Below, in pieces: positions 26,319-35,207 of a DNA stretch of 64,000 nt (position 1 is the stretch's first letter; the number at the start of each line of letters is the position of its first letter). The notes under the pieces were generated by a model. It ran no database searches. It saw nothing but the letters and a program-made list of their open reading frames with translations, and was not told the DNA's origin. Both the position numbers and the translations under genes were made by a program. Origin of the DNA: Paracidovorax wautersii (GTDB lineage: Bacteria; Pseudomonadota; Gammaproteobacteria; Burkholderiales; Burkholderiaceae_C); the NCBI RefSeq assembly GCF_900113035.1, contig NZ_FONX01000002.1:124001-188000 (forward strand). The letters run 5' to 3'.

Positions 26319-27368
26319 ATGCCCCACGACATGGCTGCCGCGCTCCCCCTTCGCACTGCCTCGGTGCCCCCCGGCCCGGGCCCGCTGCGCTGGCGGGTGC
26401 GCGAGAGCGACGACGTGGACGAGCATGCCGACCAGATCTCGGACTGGTCGCAGCAGTACGACCAGCTGCGCGGCGGCCGCTTCGCCGGGCGCGTGCGCGA
26501 ACTCTGGATGGGCGATCTGCGCCTGCAGGTCTTTCACGAGCACACCTCACAGCCCACCAGCCAGCAATGCGCACCCTGGCAGGGCTCGGTCTGGTTCGGG
26601 CTGCCCGACGGCCGCAGCGCGCAGCCGCTGCACTTCTGCGGGCGCGAGCGGCGCACCGATGCGCAGCGCTTCGTGCTGCGGGCACGCGCCAGCGACGGCT
26701 TCACGCTGCGCACGCCGGAAGACTTCGGCATCTACGGCGTGGTCATGGACCAGGAATGGCTGCGCGCCCAGGCCGACGCGATGCAGCTGCGCGGCGCGGC
26801 CGCGCTGCTGGCCAGCCCGGCGCATGCCGTGCCGCTGGAAAGCGCGAGCCATGCGGCCCTGTGCGCCACCATCGAATCGCTGCTGCGCCTGGGCGAAGAC
26901 GACGCGCCTGAGTTCGCCGGCACGCCCCGCCACGCAGCGCTGGCGCGGCAGCTGCTCGGCCTGCTGTGCGGCGACGCGCCCGCGGTGCCGGCCGATGCCG
27001 CCGCGCCCCAGGGCTCGGCGCAGCGCCGCTTCGCGCTGGTGATGGCCGCGCGCGCCTGGGCCAGCCAGCCGTGCGATGGCGAAGAGGCCCGCGACGTGCC
27101 CGCGCTGTGCGAATACTTGCACGTCACCCGCCGCACGCTGCAGAACCACTTCCATGCCGTGCTGGGCCAGCCGCCGGCCGACTTCCTCAAGGCCGTGCGC
27201 CTGAACGCACGCCGCGCCCTGCGCGCCGCCGCACCGGGCGAGACGGTGCAGGCCGTGGCGGCCCGCTGGGGCTTCTTCCACATGGGCCACTTCTCGCAGG
27301 ACTACAAATCCCTGTTCGGCGAAGCGCCTTCGCAGACCCTGCGCCAGCGCGCGGTGCGGGCGCAGTAG
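26319..27368 (+). CDS. AraC-family transcriptional regulator, probable ethanolamine activator
   Basis: A 349-residue regulator. The N-terminal ~230 residues are a sensing domain of no obvious class; the C-terminal ~100 hold the two helix-turn-helix units of AraC/XylS proteins ('[37 protein letters not shown]' region split around residue 280, then '[32 protein letters not shown]'). That C-terminal pattern is like EutR. Being divergent from eat-eutB-eutC, it most likely activates them with ethanolamine and/or cobalamin. Start could be 26319 or 26331 (both ATG in frame). Confidence 0.88.
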   Translation: [349 protein letters not shown]

Positions 27369-27455
27369 CACAATCGGCAGCTTGGCGTGGCGCTCGGGCC
27401 GGCACCCGGCCGTCGGGGCTGCCAGTGCCCACGCCCCCGCACGAAAGAGCCGCCC

Positions 27456-28964
27456 ATGAACGCCCGCATCCCCGCTTCCGCCTTCCAGCCGCAAGAGGCC
27501 CTCTCCCAGCTCAGCCAGCGCTGGGACGAAGGCATCCTGCCCCAGCTGACCGAATACATCGCCATCCCCGCCAAGTCGCCCGGCTTCGCGCCCGACTGGG
27601 AGCAGCAGGGCCTGCTCGACCGCGTGCTGCGCAATGCCGCCCAGTGGGTGGAGGCGCAGAAGGTGCCCGGCCTGAAGCTGGAGATCGTGCGCCTGCCCGA
27701 CCGCACGCCGGTGCTCTTCTTCGAGGTGGACGGCACCCAGCCGCAGGCCGCCAGCGGCCCCACGGTGCTGATGTACGGCCACCTCGACAAGCAGCCCGAA
27801 TTCGACGGCTGGCGCAGCGACCTGGGCCCGTGGACGCCGAAGTACGAAGACGGCAAGCTCTACGGCCGGGGCAGCGCGGACGACGGCTACGCCGTCTATG
27901 CCAGCATCGCCGCGGTGCAGGAGCTCAAGCGCCAGAACGTGCCGCACCCGCGCATCGTGGGCCTGATCGAGACCTGCGAGGAAAGCGGCTCGCGCGACTT
28001 GCTGCCCTACATCGACCAGCTGCGCCCGCGTCTGGGCGAGGTGGCGCTGGTGATCTGCCTGGACTCGGGCGCCGGCAACTACGACCAGCTCTGGCTCACC
28101 ACCAGCCTGCGCGGCATGGCCAGCGGCACGCTGAAGGTGGAGATCCTCACCGAGGGCGTGCATTCGGGCGATGCCTCGGGCCTGGTGCCCTCGTCGTTCC
28201 GCATCATGCGGCAGGTGCTCGACCGGCTGGAAGACTCCGCCACCGGCCGCCTGCTGCCCGCCAGCTTCCACTGCAACGTGCCGGCCGAGCGGCTGGCCCA
28301 GGCGCGTGCCACCGCCGCCATCCTGGGCGACGAGATCTACCGGCGCTTCCCGTGGGCGCACTACGACTGCGGCGGCTCCACTACCTTCGCGCTGCCCACC
28401 ACGACCGAGCCGGTCGATGCGCTGCTCAGGCGCACCTGGGAGCCCACGCTCAGCGTCACCGGCGCCGAGGGCTTCCCGGCGCTGCAGGACGCGGGCAACG
28501 TGCTGCGGCCCTACACGGCCTTCAAGCTCAGCCTGCGCCTGCCGCCGCTGGTCGATGCCGCCCGCTGCGTGCAGGAGATGAAGGCGCTGCTGGAAGACAA
28601 CGCGCCCTACCAGGCCCGGGTGACCTTCGAATCCGCCGGCGCCGCCACCGGCTGGAACGCGCCCGACACGGCGCCGTGGTTCGAGCGCGCCCTCAACGCC
28701 GCGAGCACGGCCCAGTTCGGCGCCTCCTGCGGCTACATCGGCCAGGGCGGCACGATCCCGCTCATGAACCTGCTGAGCCAGGGCTTCCCCAAGGCGCAGA
28801 TGATGGTCTGCGGCGTGCTCGGCCCCAAGAGCAATGCGCACGGGCCCAACGAATTCCTGCACGTGCCCTACGCCAAGAAGCTCACCGCCGCCGTGGCGCA
28901 GGTCATCGCCAGCTTGCCGCCGGCGGGTGGGGCCGAGGCTGAGGTCGAGCCGGCCGCGGCCTGA
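27456..28964 (+). CDS. M20-family metallopeptidase/dipeptidase
   Basis: A 502-residue zinc hydrolase of the M20A dipeptidase (PepV/CNDP-like) type. Metal-site motifs are 'VLMYGHLDKQPE' (His-x-Asp), 'GRGSADDGYAVYA' (bridging Asp), 'ETCEESGSRDL' (Glu-Glu) and a later 'GAKSNAHGPNE'-like segment ('LGPKSNAHGPNEFLH') supplying the last His. 'HSGDASGLVPSSFRIM' belongs to the dimerisation domain. It is a cytoplasmic enzyme with no signal peptide. The natural substrate (dipeptide or N-acyl compound) is unknown. ATG at 27456. Confidence 0.9.
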   Translation: MNARIPASAFQPQEALSQLSQRWDEGILPQLTEYIAIPAKSPGFAPDWEQQGLLDRVLRNAAQWVEAQKVPGLKLEIVRLPDRTPVLFFEVDGTQPQAASGPTVLMYGHLDKQPEFDGWRSDLGPWTPKYEDGKLYGRGSADDGYAVYASIAAVQELKRQNVPHPRIVGLIETCEESGSRDLLPYIDQLRPRLGEVALVICLDSGAGNYDQLWLTTSLRGMASGTLKVEILTEGVHSGDASGLVPSSFRIMRQVLDRLEDSATGRLLPASFHCNVPAERLAQARATAAILGDEIYRRFPWAHYDCGGSTTFALPTTTEPVDALLRRTWEPTLSVTGAEGFPALQDAGNVLRPYTAFKLSLRLPPLVDAARCVQEMKALLEDNAPYQARVTFESAGAATGWNAPDTAPWFERALNAASTAQFGASCGYIGQGGTIPLMNLLSQGFPKAQMMVCGVLGPKSNAHGPNEFLHVPYAKKLTAAVAQVIASLPPAGGAEAEVEPAAA

Positions 28965-28981
28965 GGTTTCGGGCTTTCATA

Positions 28982-29030
28982 GGCCGCCAGCGCTTGTCCA
29001 TCAAGCGCTGATAGCTATCAATAAGATAGC
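28982..29030 (+). repeat. Dispersed 49-bp repeat, copy B
   Basis: The best-preserved copy in the window. An 8-bp stem AGCGCTTG (28989-28996) with CAAGCGCT (29002-29009) is followed by the palindrome GATAGCTATC (29010-29019) and ends in GATAGC. It lies between the convergent M20 peptidase and SRAP genes, where it may also act as a transcript end. Confidence 0.8.
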
Positions 29031-29057
29031 AATCGCCGGCACGCTGCCGGTGCCCGC

Positions 29058-29810
29058 TCAGTCCAGCCAGCCCTTGGGCCGCTTGTCCGCCTTGGTTTCC
29101 ACCGGGTTGGCGGTGAGCGACTGCGCCGGGTAGGCGCGCATGAACTCCGCCGCCTTGGCCACCGGAGCCGTCAGCCAGGCGGCCTGCGCGCCTTCGCTCA
29201 GGATGGCCGGCATGCGCTTTTCGCTGCCCGGCTGGCCGTAGCGGTGCAGCAGCGCGTGGCTGTTGGCATTCACCGTGAGCAGGGTGAAGCTCTCCAGCGT
29301 CTCGCCCTCGGGCCCCGTCCAGCAGGCCCAGAGGCCCGCCACGCCCATGGGCGCGCCGTCGATGCGGGCGATGCGCGTGGCCAGCGGCTTGCCGCCGCCG
29401 CGCAGGTCGTCCACGTAGAAGGCCTGCATGGGCACGATGCAGCGCTGGCCGCGCAGCCAGGCATCGCGGAACGGCGTGGAGGTGGTGACGGTTTCCGAGC
29501 GCGCATTGACCAGCTTGGGCGCGCGCAGGCGCCCGTCGGAGGCCGACTTCACCCAGTGCGGCACCAGGCCCCATTGCAGCGGCAGCAGCTCGCGGGCGAC
29601 CGGGGCGGGGGCTGCGGCATCGGCGGGATCGACGGGCGCCGCCTCGTCCGAAGCGGTGGCCGGGGCCGCAGGATCGGCCGGGGCCAGCCGCACGACATAG
29701 CCGGGCTGGCGCGGCTTGATGCGGCGCTCGCCCAGTTCTGCGGGTGCGGGCACCTTGAAGACGTCGGCGTAGGCGTCGGGGGAGGAAAGGGCGTCGTAGC
29801 GGAGCGTCAT
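29058..29810 (-). CDS. SRAP (YedK/HMCES)-family protein lacking catalytic residues
   Basis: A 250-residue member of the SOS-response-associated peptidase family. Family anchors are 'LLPLQWGLVPHWVK', 'LVNARSETV', 'RCIVPMQAFY' and 'RMPAILSEG'. Canonical members begin Met-Cys-Gly-Arg, use Cys2 to crosslink abasic DNA, and have FYEW. Here the start is M-T-L-R-Y (Cys2 replaced), the Glu of FYEW is Val, and the His before R-x-P appears to be Glu; only the Asn of NAR is kept. A Pro/Ala-rich insertion lies at about residues 45-75. No upstream in-frame MCGR start exists. It may bind DNA without crosslinking. Confidence 0.82.
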   Translation of the reverse strand: MTLRYDALSSPDAYADVFKVPAPAELGERRIKPRQPGYVVRLAPADPAAPATASDEAAPVDPADAAAPAPVARELLPLQWGLVPHWVKSASDGRLRAPKLVNARSETVTTSTPFRDAWLRGQRCIVPMQAFYVDDLRGGGKPLATRIARIDGAPMGVAGLWACWTGPEGETLESFTLLTVNANSHALLHRYGQPGSEKRMPAILSEGAQAAWLTAPVAKAAEFMRAYPAQSLTANPVETKADKRPKGWLD

Positions 29811-29937
29811 GCGCGGATGGTATCCGGCAGCGGGCCTGGGTTGCGCCCCGTTGGCTGCAGAAGGGCTTTGCGCCGGGGCCCGGCGCTCTTGTTTCGATAG
29901 TGGAAAAGGAGCGGGCGGCAGCCCGCCCGACCGCCGG

Positions 29938-31092
29938 TCAGTCCGCCCAGACCACGCGGTCGCGCCCACCGGCCTTGGCCGCGTAGAGGGCGAAGTCCGC
30001 CCGCTCCAGCGCGGCTTCCAGGCGTTCGTCAGCGCCCACGCAGGCCACGCCCATCGACACGGTCACGCGCAGCGCGGGCAGTTCGGGCCGCACCGTGCGC
30101 GGCTCGGCCACCTGCAGGCGCAGCCGCTCCAGCAGCGTTTCGGCCTCGGGCCGGGTGGTGTCGCAGAGCATCAGCACGAATTCCTCGCCGCCCCAGCGCG
30201 AGAGGATGTCGGTTTGGCGCAAGGCGTTGCGCGCCGTGTGCACGAACGACTGCAGCGCCAGATCGCCCACGGCATGGCCGTAGGTGTCGTTGACCACCTT
30301 GAAGTGGTCCACGTCCAGCTGCGCCAGCAGCGGCTGCCGCTTGCCGCGCTTGGCCCGCAGCACCTCGTGCCGCATCAGGTCGAGCATGTGGCGCCGGTTG
30401 GGCAGCCCGGTCAGCTCGTCGTGCGTGGCCTGCTGGCGGATCTGTTCGAGCGCCAGGGCCAGTTCATGGCGCTGGCGGCGCAGGCGGTTGCGCTTCATCT
30501 GCATGCGCTGCGTGAGGAAGGTGCTGCCGATCAGCAGCACCACCACGATGAGCCCGTAGCTCGCCGACAGGCTGGGCCGCTGGCCGTAGTAGCCGCGCCA
30601 GTCCACCGACAGGATGGCCAGGGCGAAGAGCGCCAGCGCATAGCACATCACCCCCAGCATCTGGCGCGCCGTGAGCCCGAACATGCCGAACATCACGATG
30701 ATGGCCAGCATCGGCAGCGCCAGGCCGCGCGCGGGCACGGCCAGGATCACGAAGGCCATGGCCGTGCAGGTGATGCCGTAGAGGATCTGCGGGCCGGTGA
30801 GGGAGGGGTCGGCGAAGCGCAGCGCGAAGCCGCTGCGGATCAGCCCGAAGATCACGAACATGCCGGCCATGCTGAGCATGGTCCACGGGCCCACCAGCCG
30901 CGGGTCCGCCAGGCCGGCCCGCGACAGGATCTGCATGGTCAGGATGCCGCAGAACATCAGCATGTTGGCCAGCCCGCACATCGTCAGGCGGTGCCGCTGC
31001 TGCCATTCGGTGGTCAGCACGACATCCAGCACCGCATGCCAGACGCTGGCGAGGCGGTTGCGGGCAATGGTCGGCTGCTGCGCCTCGGTCAA
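29938..31092 (-). CDS. Membrane-bound diguanylate cyclase
   Basis: A 384-residue protein: six or seven hydrophobic segments (about residues 38-205), a short coiled linker, then GGDEF. '[12 protein letters not shown]', 'LDVDHFKVVNDTYGH' and 'RWGGEEF' show a complete synthase active site, and RQTD five residues upstream is an inhibitory site. The start is TTG at 31092 with AGGA about 8 bases upstream; the first downstream ATG would remove part of the first membrane region. The membrane sensor type is not recognised. Confidence 0.88.
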   Translation of the reverse strand: MTEAQQPTIARNRLASVWHAVLDVVLTTEWQQRHRLTMCGLANMLMFCGILTMQILSRAGLADPRLVGPWTMLSMAGMFVIFGLIRSGFALRFADPSLTGPQILYGITCTAMAFVILAVPARGLALPMLAIIVMFGMFGLTARQMLGVMCYALALFALAILSVDWRGYYGQRPSLSASYGLIVVVLLIGSTFLTQRMQMKRNRLRRQRHELALALEQIRQQATHDELTGLPNRRHMLDLMRHEVLRAKRGKRQPLLAQLDVDHFKVVNDTYGHAVGDLALQSFVHTARNALRQTDILSRWGGEEFVLMLCDTTRPEAETLLERLRLQVAEPRTVRPELPALRVTVSMGVACVGADERLEAALERADFALYAAKAGGRDRVVWAD

Positions 31093-31621
31093 GGCCGGAT
31101 CCTGTTCTGATGGGGGCGGACGAGGGGGGCGCCGGCACGGTTCGCTGCCAGGCGTGGCGCAGGGCCTGCGGTCTGCAGGGGCCCTGCGCCTGGGTCTGAA
31201 TCTCTGGACTTCGGCATTTCAGCCCCGGGCTTGAGCGCAAGTGCGCGCCGCGATACCGTTCGCCCCGGGTGCGTGGGCGAAGGCCGGCGGCTTGGCCTGC
31301 CCTGGCAGGGCGGCAAGCGCCCTGAGGGGTTGGGTCGGACGAGGACAGCCGCCGGCATCATTTTTTTCAGTGGGCCGTTAACAAGAAAGTGTTTTAAGTC
31401 GCATTTATTAACAAATTATGCCTTCCGCTGAAAAAAATCTATCAGCCAATGGCTCGAAATCGCCAAGAACCCGTTCGTTAGGAGCTGTTCCAGCCCTTTA
31501 CGGGCGGAAACGCCCCCTCCGGGCAGGCGCCTGGTGCGGCGCTTGCCCGGTTTCGGAGGGGGCGGAAGGGGGTTCGAGACGCCTGATGGCGATCAGGGCG
31601 CCGATGCAGCGGTTGGCCCGC
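31093..31621. other. Intergenic region downstream of the SMC operon
   Basis: A 529-base gap without a convincing gene. It contains an AT-rich patch at about 31360-31445, unusual for this genome, and a long hairpin at 31511-31564. Short open frames here lack coding features. The AT-rich patch may be a promoter for the divergently placed cyclase or a scar of decayed DNA. Confidence 0.4.
31511..31564 (-). terminator. Long hairpin terminating the SMC operon
   Basis: CGCCCCCTCC (31511-31520) pairs with GGAGGGGGCG (31555-31564), and inside it GGGCA/TGCCC and GCGC/GCGC (31521-31530 with 31539-31548) pair around an 8-base loop. On the minus strand the stem is followed by TTTCC, so it is a plausible terminator after the SMC-like gene. 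Confidence 0.6.
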
Positions 31622-34456
31622 TCAGGAAGGCACCGGCTCCAGCACCGGCACGCCGCGCCGCTGCGCCACCGCGATGGGCGGCGCCCAGCGGCTGCCCTTG
31701 GGCTTCTTGCTGGTCACCAGGGTGATCTCGGCGGGCTCGAAGACTTCGAGGTTGTGGGTGATGGGCGTGGTCAGCACGTACTGCGCCTGCGTCGAGCGCA
31801 GGAAGTGCCCCACCAGCTGGATGTTGCGCACGTCCAGGTGGGCGAAGGGCTCGTCGATGAAGACGAAGCCGCCCGAGGCGCTTTCCTCGTCCTTGAGCAG
31901 GCCCACCAGCAGGATCAGCGACTTGATGACCTGCTGGCCGCCCGAGGCCTCGCCGTCGTTCAGGCCGATGCTGCCCTTGCCGTCGAAGGCGAACTGCACC
32001 TTCAGGCCCGCCTGGGCGAGCACGGTGTCGTCGTTCTCCAAGAGGGGCAGCTCGGCCGCCACTTCCACGCCGGCGAGGGCGCCCAGCTCCTGGATGTTCT
32101 TGCGGTAGCGGCGCACGGTGCTGCGCAGCACCTCGATGTAGCTCTCGCGCGCGTTCATCACGGCCGTGCCGGCCTGGACGTTCTTGACCTGGTGGTCGGC
32201 CAGGCTCGCGGCCTGCTCGCGCACCGTGATGTCCATGCGGCGGTGGCGCTCCTCGACGGTGGGGTCCTGCTCCCAGCTGCCGTGCTCCAGCTCCTGCTCC
32301 ACGGCCTGCAGGCGCAGCCGGGCCTGGGTGTCGTTGACGAAGTCCTCGACCAGCGAGGCGATGGTGGCCGGTGCCACCCAGCGGGCCGGAAAGCGCGTGC
32401 GCTGGGCCCGGCTGCGCTCCACCGCGCCGGCCTGGGCGCGGCGGCGGGCCGTCCAGTCCTGCGCGGCGCGTTCGCTCTCGCCCCGGGCGCGCTGCAGCTC
32501 CTTTTCGAGGCGCTGGTGCTCTTCGGTGAAGGCGCGGTGGCGTTCCTGGGCGCGCCCGGCGTCGGTGTCGAGCCGCTGCCAGCGCTGGGCGGCGGCGATG
32601 CGGGCCTGCCTGGCGGCGGGCAGCTCGGCGCGGGCCTGGGCGAATTCGTCGCTGCGGCGCGCCAGCTCTTCGGCGGCGCTGTGGCCTTCCAGGGCGCGGC
32701 GGGTGTCGGTGATCTGGCGCTTGACGGCCATGAGGCGGTCCAGCACGGGCGCGAGCTGCGCGTCGATCTGCGCCAGGTCGCGCTCGGCGGCCGAGCGGCG
32801 CGCGTGCACGGCGGCGGCACCGAACTGGTGGTCGCGCGGCTCCACCCACATGGAGCGGGCGCCGCGCCCGTCGTGCATGTAGGCCTGCGGCGTGATCCAG
32901 CTGCCGCCCAGGCGCTTGCCCTCGCGCGGGTCGGCCACGCAGCGCAGCTGCTGCAGCTGCTGCACCAGCCAGCGCGGCACGGGCGCGGTGAAGCGCACAT
33001 GGGCCAGCAGCGTGCCGGGCTCGCCGCGCAGCACCTTCTCGCCGGGGCCGACGATGTAGTGCCGGAAGCGCTCGCGCTCGCCGATGTCGTAGGCCTCGGC
33101 GAGGTCGCTGTCCTTGTCGAGCAGCGTCACCCAGCGGTGGCCGCGCAGCACGCCTTCGATGGCGGCGCGCCAGGCTTCGTCGGCCACCTCGACCACTTCG
33201 GCCACGAACTGGTGGCCTATGCCCTGGGCCGCGAGGCGGCGGCGGAACTGCTGCACCTCCGCGGGCTGCGGCGGCAGCTGCTGGCCTTCCAGCGCCTTGA
33301 GCGCCTCGCCGGCGAGCTTGCGGCGCTGCTGCAGCACGCTGCGCTCGTCCTGCGCGGCGGCTTCCTGCTGCTGCAGGTCGGCCAGGTGGGCCTGCAGCTC
33401 GTCGGCGTTGCTGCCCTTGTCCACCAGGGCCAGAAGCTCGGCCTCGCGCCGGGCGATCTGCTCCAGCGGCGATTCGTGGCGCGTGGCGGTGTCGAGCTGG
33501 GCGCGGGCCTCGTTGCGCTCGGCCTGCAGGCGCTCGGCATCGGCCTGGGCACGGGCGCCTTCATCCAGCAGGTGCAGGAGGCGCTTGTTCTGGATGGCCT
33601 GCTCGGCCAGCGCTGCGCGGTGCTGGCCCTTCTGGCGGCGCAGCTCGCGCGATTGCCGGGCCAGCCCTTCGCGCTCGCCGTGCCAGGCCAGCACGGGCAG
33701 CACTTCGGTGGCCAGGCGCTCGCGCTCGGCCAGCTTGAGCTGCCAGGTCTTGTAGCTGCTCACGCGGTTGTGCAGCTCGGTGAGCTGGGCGCGGGCGTGC
33801 TGCAGCTCGCCGTCGGCCTGGGCCATTTCGCGCACCAGCTGCTGCTGGTGCTCGCGGGCCTGGTCGTAGGCGTCCAGCACCTGCTGGTCGCCGAACACGT
33901 CGAACACCAGGCGCAGCAGCTCGCGCGGGCTGAATTCGCACAGCCGGTCGGTCTGGCCCTGCTCCAGCGACAGCACGCGGGCGATGGCCGGCGAGAGGCC
34001 GGCGGCCGAGAGCACCCGGCCCCAGGCTTCCACGCCCATGAAGCCGAGGTCTTTCTCGGGCGTTGCCTGCAGCTGCTCGATGCTGGCGTCGCCTTCGAGC
34101 AGGCAGTAGCGGCGCTGCCAGTCGCCGCCGTTGCGGTCGATGCGGCAGGCCAGCGTGACCTGTTCGGTGTAGATCAGCCGCCGCGCGAACGGCCGGCTGG
34201 AGGTCTGGCGGCCCTGCGGGCGGTTGTCCACCACGGCGCGCAGCCAGGCGGTCTGCGCGCCGGCATGGCGGGCGTAGGTGCGCCAGTCGCGCGGCGACGA
34301 GCAGCGCAGGCCCAGCAGCGTGCGCATGGCGTCCAGCAGCGTGGTCTTGCCCGAGCCGTTGGGGCCGGCGATGGTGATGATGGAAGCATCCAGCGGCAGG
34401 GCCACGCGCTGGCAGTAGTCCCAGTGGACGAGTTCGAGGGTCTGCAGGTGAAACAA
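31622..34456 (-). CDS. SMC-like ATPase, MksB/JetC type condensin subunit
   Basis: A 944-residue SMC-fold protein. Walker A 'GPNGSGKTT' is at residues 31-39, the ABC signature 'ASGGQQ' at 837-842, Walker B 'FVFIDEP' at 864-870, the D-loop Asp at 875 and a switch His near 901. Long heptad-rich arms (about 205-380 and 540-770) flank a central globular hinge (about 395-520). It is far shorter than MukB (about 1,486) and lies in the range of MksB/JetC. The start is TTG at 34456, with AGGAG inside the end of the upstream gene 6 bases away, so translation is coupled. With the two genes before it, it probably forms a DNA-loop-extruding condensin. RecF/SbcC alternatives lack such partners. Confidence 0.72.
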   Translation of the reverse strand: MFHLQTLELVHWDYCQRVALPLDASIITIAGPNGSGKTTLLDAMRTLLGLRCSSPRDWRTYARHAGAQTAWLRAVVDNRPQGRQTSSRPFARRLIYTEQVTLACRIDRNGGDWQRRYCLLEGDASIEQLQATPEKDLGFMGVEAWGRVLSAAGLSPAIARVLSLEQGQTDRLCEFSPRELLRLVFDVFGDQQVLDAYDQAREHQQQLVREMAQADGELQHARAQLTELHNRVSSYKTWQLKLAERERLATEVLPVLAWHGEREGLARQSRELRRQKGQHRAALAEQAIQNKRLLHLLDEGARAQADAERLQAERNEARAQLDTATRHESPLEQIARREAELLALVDKGSNADELQAHLADLQQQEAAAQDERSVLQQRRKLAGEALKALEGQQLPPQPAEVQQFRRRLAAQGIGHQFVAEVVEVADEAWRAAIEGVLRGHRWVTLLDKDSDLAEAYDIGERERFRHYIVGPGEKVLRGEPGTLLAHVRFTAPVPRWLVQQLQQLRCVADPREGKRLGGSWITPQAYMHDGRGARSMWVEPRDHQFGAAAVHARRSAAERDLAQIDAQLAPVLDRLMAVKRQITDTRRALEGHSAAEELARRSDEFAQARAELPAARQARIAAAQRWQRLDTDAGRAQERHRAFTEEHQRLEKELQRARGESERAAQDWTARRRAQAGAVERSRAQRTRFPARWVAPATIASLVEDFVNDTQARLRLQAVEQELEHGSWEQDPTVEERHRRMDITVREQAASLADHQVKNVQAGTAVMNARESYIEVLRSTVRRYRKNIQELGALAGVEVAAELPLLENDDTVLAQAGLKVQFAFDGKGSIGLNDGEASGGQQVIKSLILLVGLLKDEESASGGFVFIDEPFAHLDVRNIQLVGHFLRSTQAQYVLTTPITHNLEVFEPAEITLVTSKKPKGSRWAPPIAVAQRRGVPVLEPVPS

Positions 34457-34462
34457 GGGGCT

Positions 34463-35182
34463 TTACTCCTGCACTTCGTTTTTGATAGCGGTGTGCCCAG
34501 GTGCATCAAGGGCTGCGGCCGGTTCCGCTTCGGTGTTGGCTGCGGCGGCGGCTTCGGCGCGCTCGCGCTGCAGCACGTCGGCCAGGGCGCCTTCGAGGAT
34601 GCGCGCGGCCAGCACGTCGTAGTCCAGCAGCACGTCGAGCAGCGGGCCTTCGGCGATCTCGTCCTGGCGGCGCAGGATGAAGCCGTGGCGCTCCAGCAGC
34701 TTGAGGTTGGCGTCCAGGCGCAGCTTCTTGCCCAGTTGCGGGCCGTAGTCCTCCAGCAGGGTCTTGTACGACAGCACGGGGCTGGACACGCTCGCCGCCG
34801 GCAGCGGCTTGGCGCCGGGGAAGAAGTCGCTCTGGCCGGCGTCGGCCTCCTGCACGCGGCTGGTCTGGCGTTCGCGCTTCGGTAAAACGATGAGCGCCCA
34901 CAGCACCACCAGCAGCGCCTGCGCGTCGCGCGGCAGCTCCAGGTTGTTGTTGGCGTTGGCGCCGGCTTCGCCCAGCACGGCGTTCTGCGCGGCGGGCAGC
35001 AGGCCCAGGCAGACGTGGTCGGCGTAGATGCTGTCGAGAAAGCGCAGGCCGGACTGCGCCAGGCGCTGCTCGACCAGGGCGAAGAGTTCGGCATCGACCA
35101 GCGCGCGCTTGACGCGCGGGTGGCTGCGCGGCAGCCAGCGGCGGGCCAGCAGTTCGGAGATGAGGAGGGCGGCTTCGTCCAT
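34463..35182 (-). CDS. Probable MksE/JetB-like condensin accessory subunit
   Basis: A 239-residue protein placed between the MksF-like and SMC-like genes. Residues 1-70 are helical ('LLISELLARRWLPRSHPRVKRALVDAELFALVEQRLAQSG' region), followed by a Gln/Asp linker and a second domain with winged-helix character ('LRLDANLKLLERHGFILRRQDEIAEGPLLDVLLDYD'). MukE/MksE/JetB proteins are winged-helix dimers of this size. I assign it mainly by operon position and fold impression, not by clear motifs. The last ~18 codons overlap a degenerate copy of the dispersed repeat. Confidence 0.55.
   Translation of the reverse strand: MDEAALLISELLARRWLPRSHPRVKRALVDAELFALVEQRLAQSGLRFLDSIYADHVCLGLLPAAQNAVLGEAGANANNNLELPRDAQALLVVLWALIVLPKRERQTSRVQEADAGQSDFFPGAKPLPAASVSSPVLSYKTLLEDYGPQLGKKLRLDANLKLLERHGFILRRQDEIAEGPLLDVLLDYDVLAARILEGALADVLQRERAEAAAAANTEAEPAAALDAPGHTAIKNEVQE
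34471..34520 (-). repeat. Degenerate copy of the dispersed repeat in the 3' end of the MksE-like gene
   Basis: Read on the minus strand it starts GGCCGCAGC and has GCTATCAAAAA at the position where the other copies have GCTATCAA. Similarity is partial; it encodes the end of the upstream gene ('PGHTAIKNEVQE'). Confidence 0.35.
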
Positions 35183-35207
35183 GGAATCGATCGTGTTCGG
35201 GGTGCGG

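Noticed and set aside
31093-31621. An insertion-sequence remnant in the AT-rich gap
   Set aside because: No transposase fragment, terminal repeats or target duplication could be seen; the hairpin is better read as a terminator.
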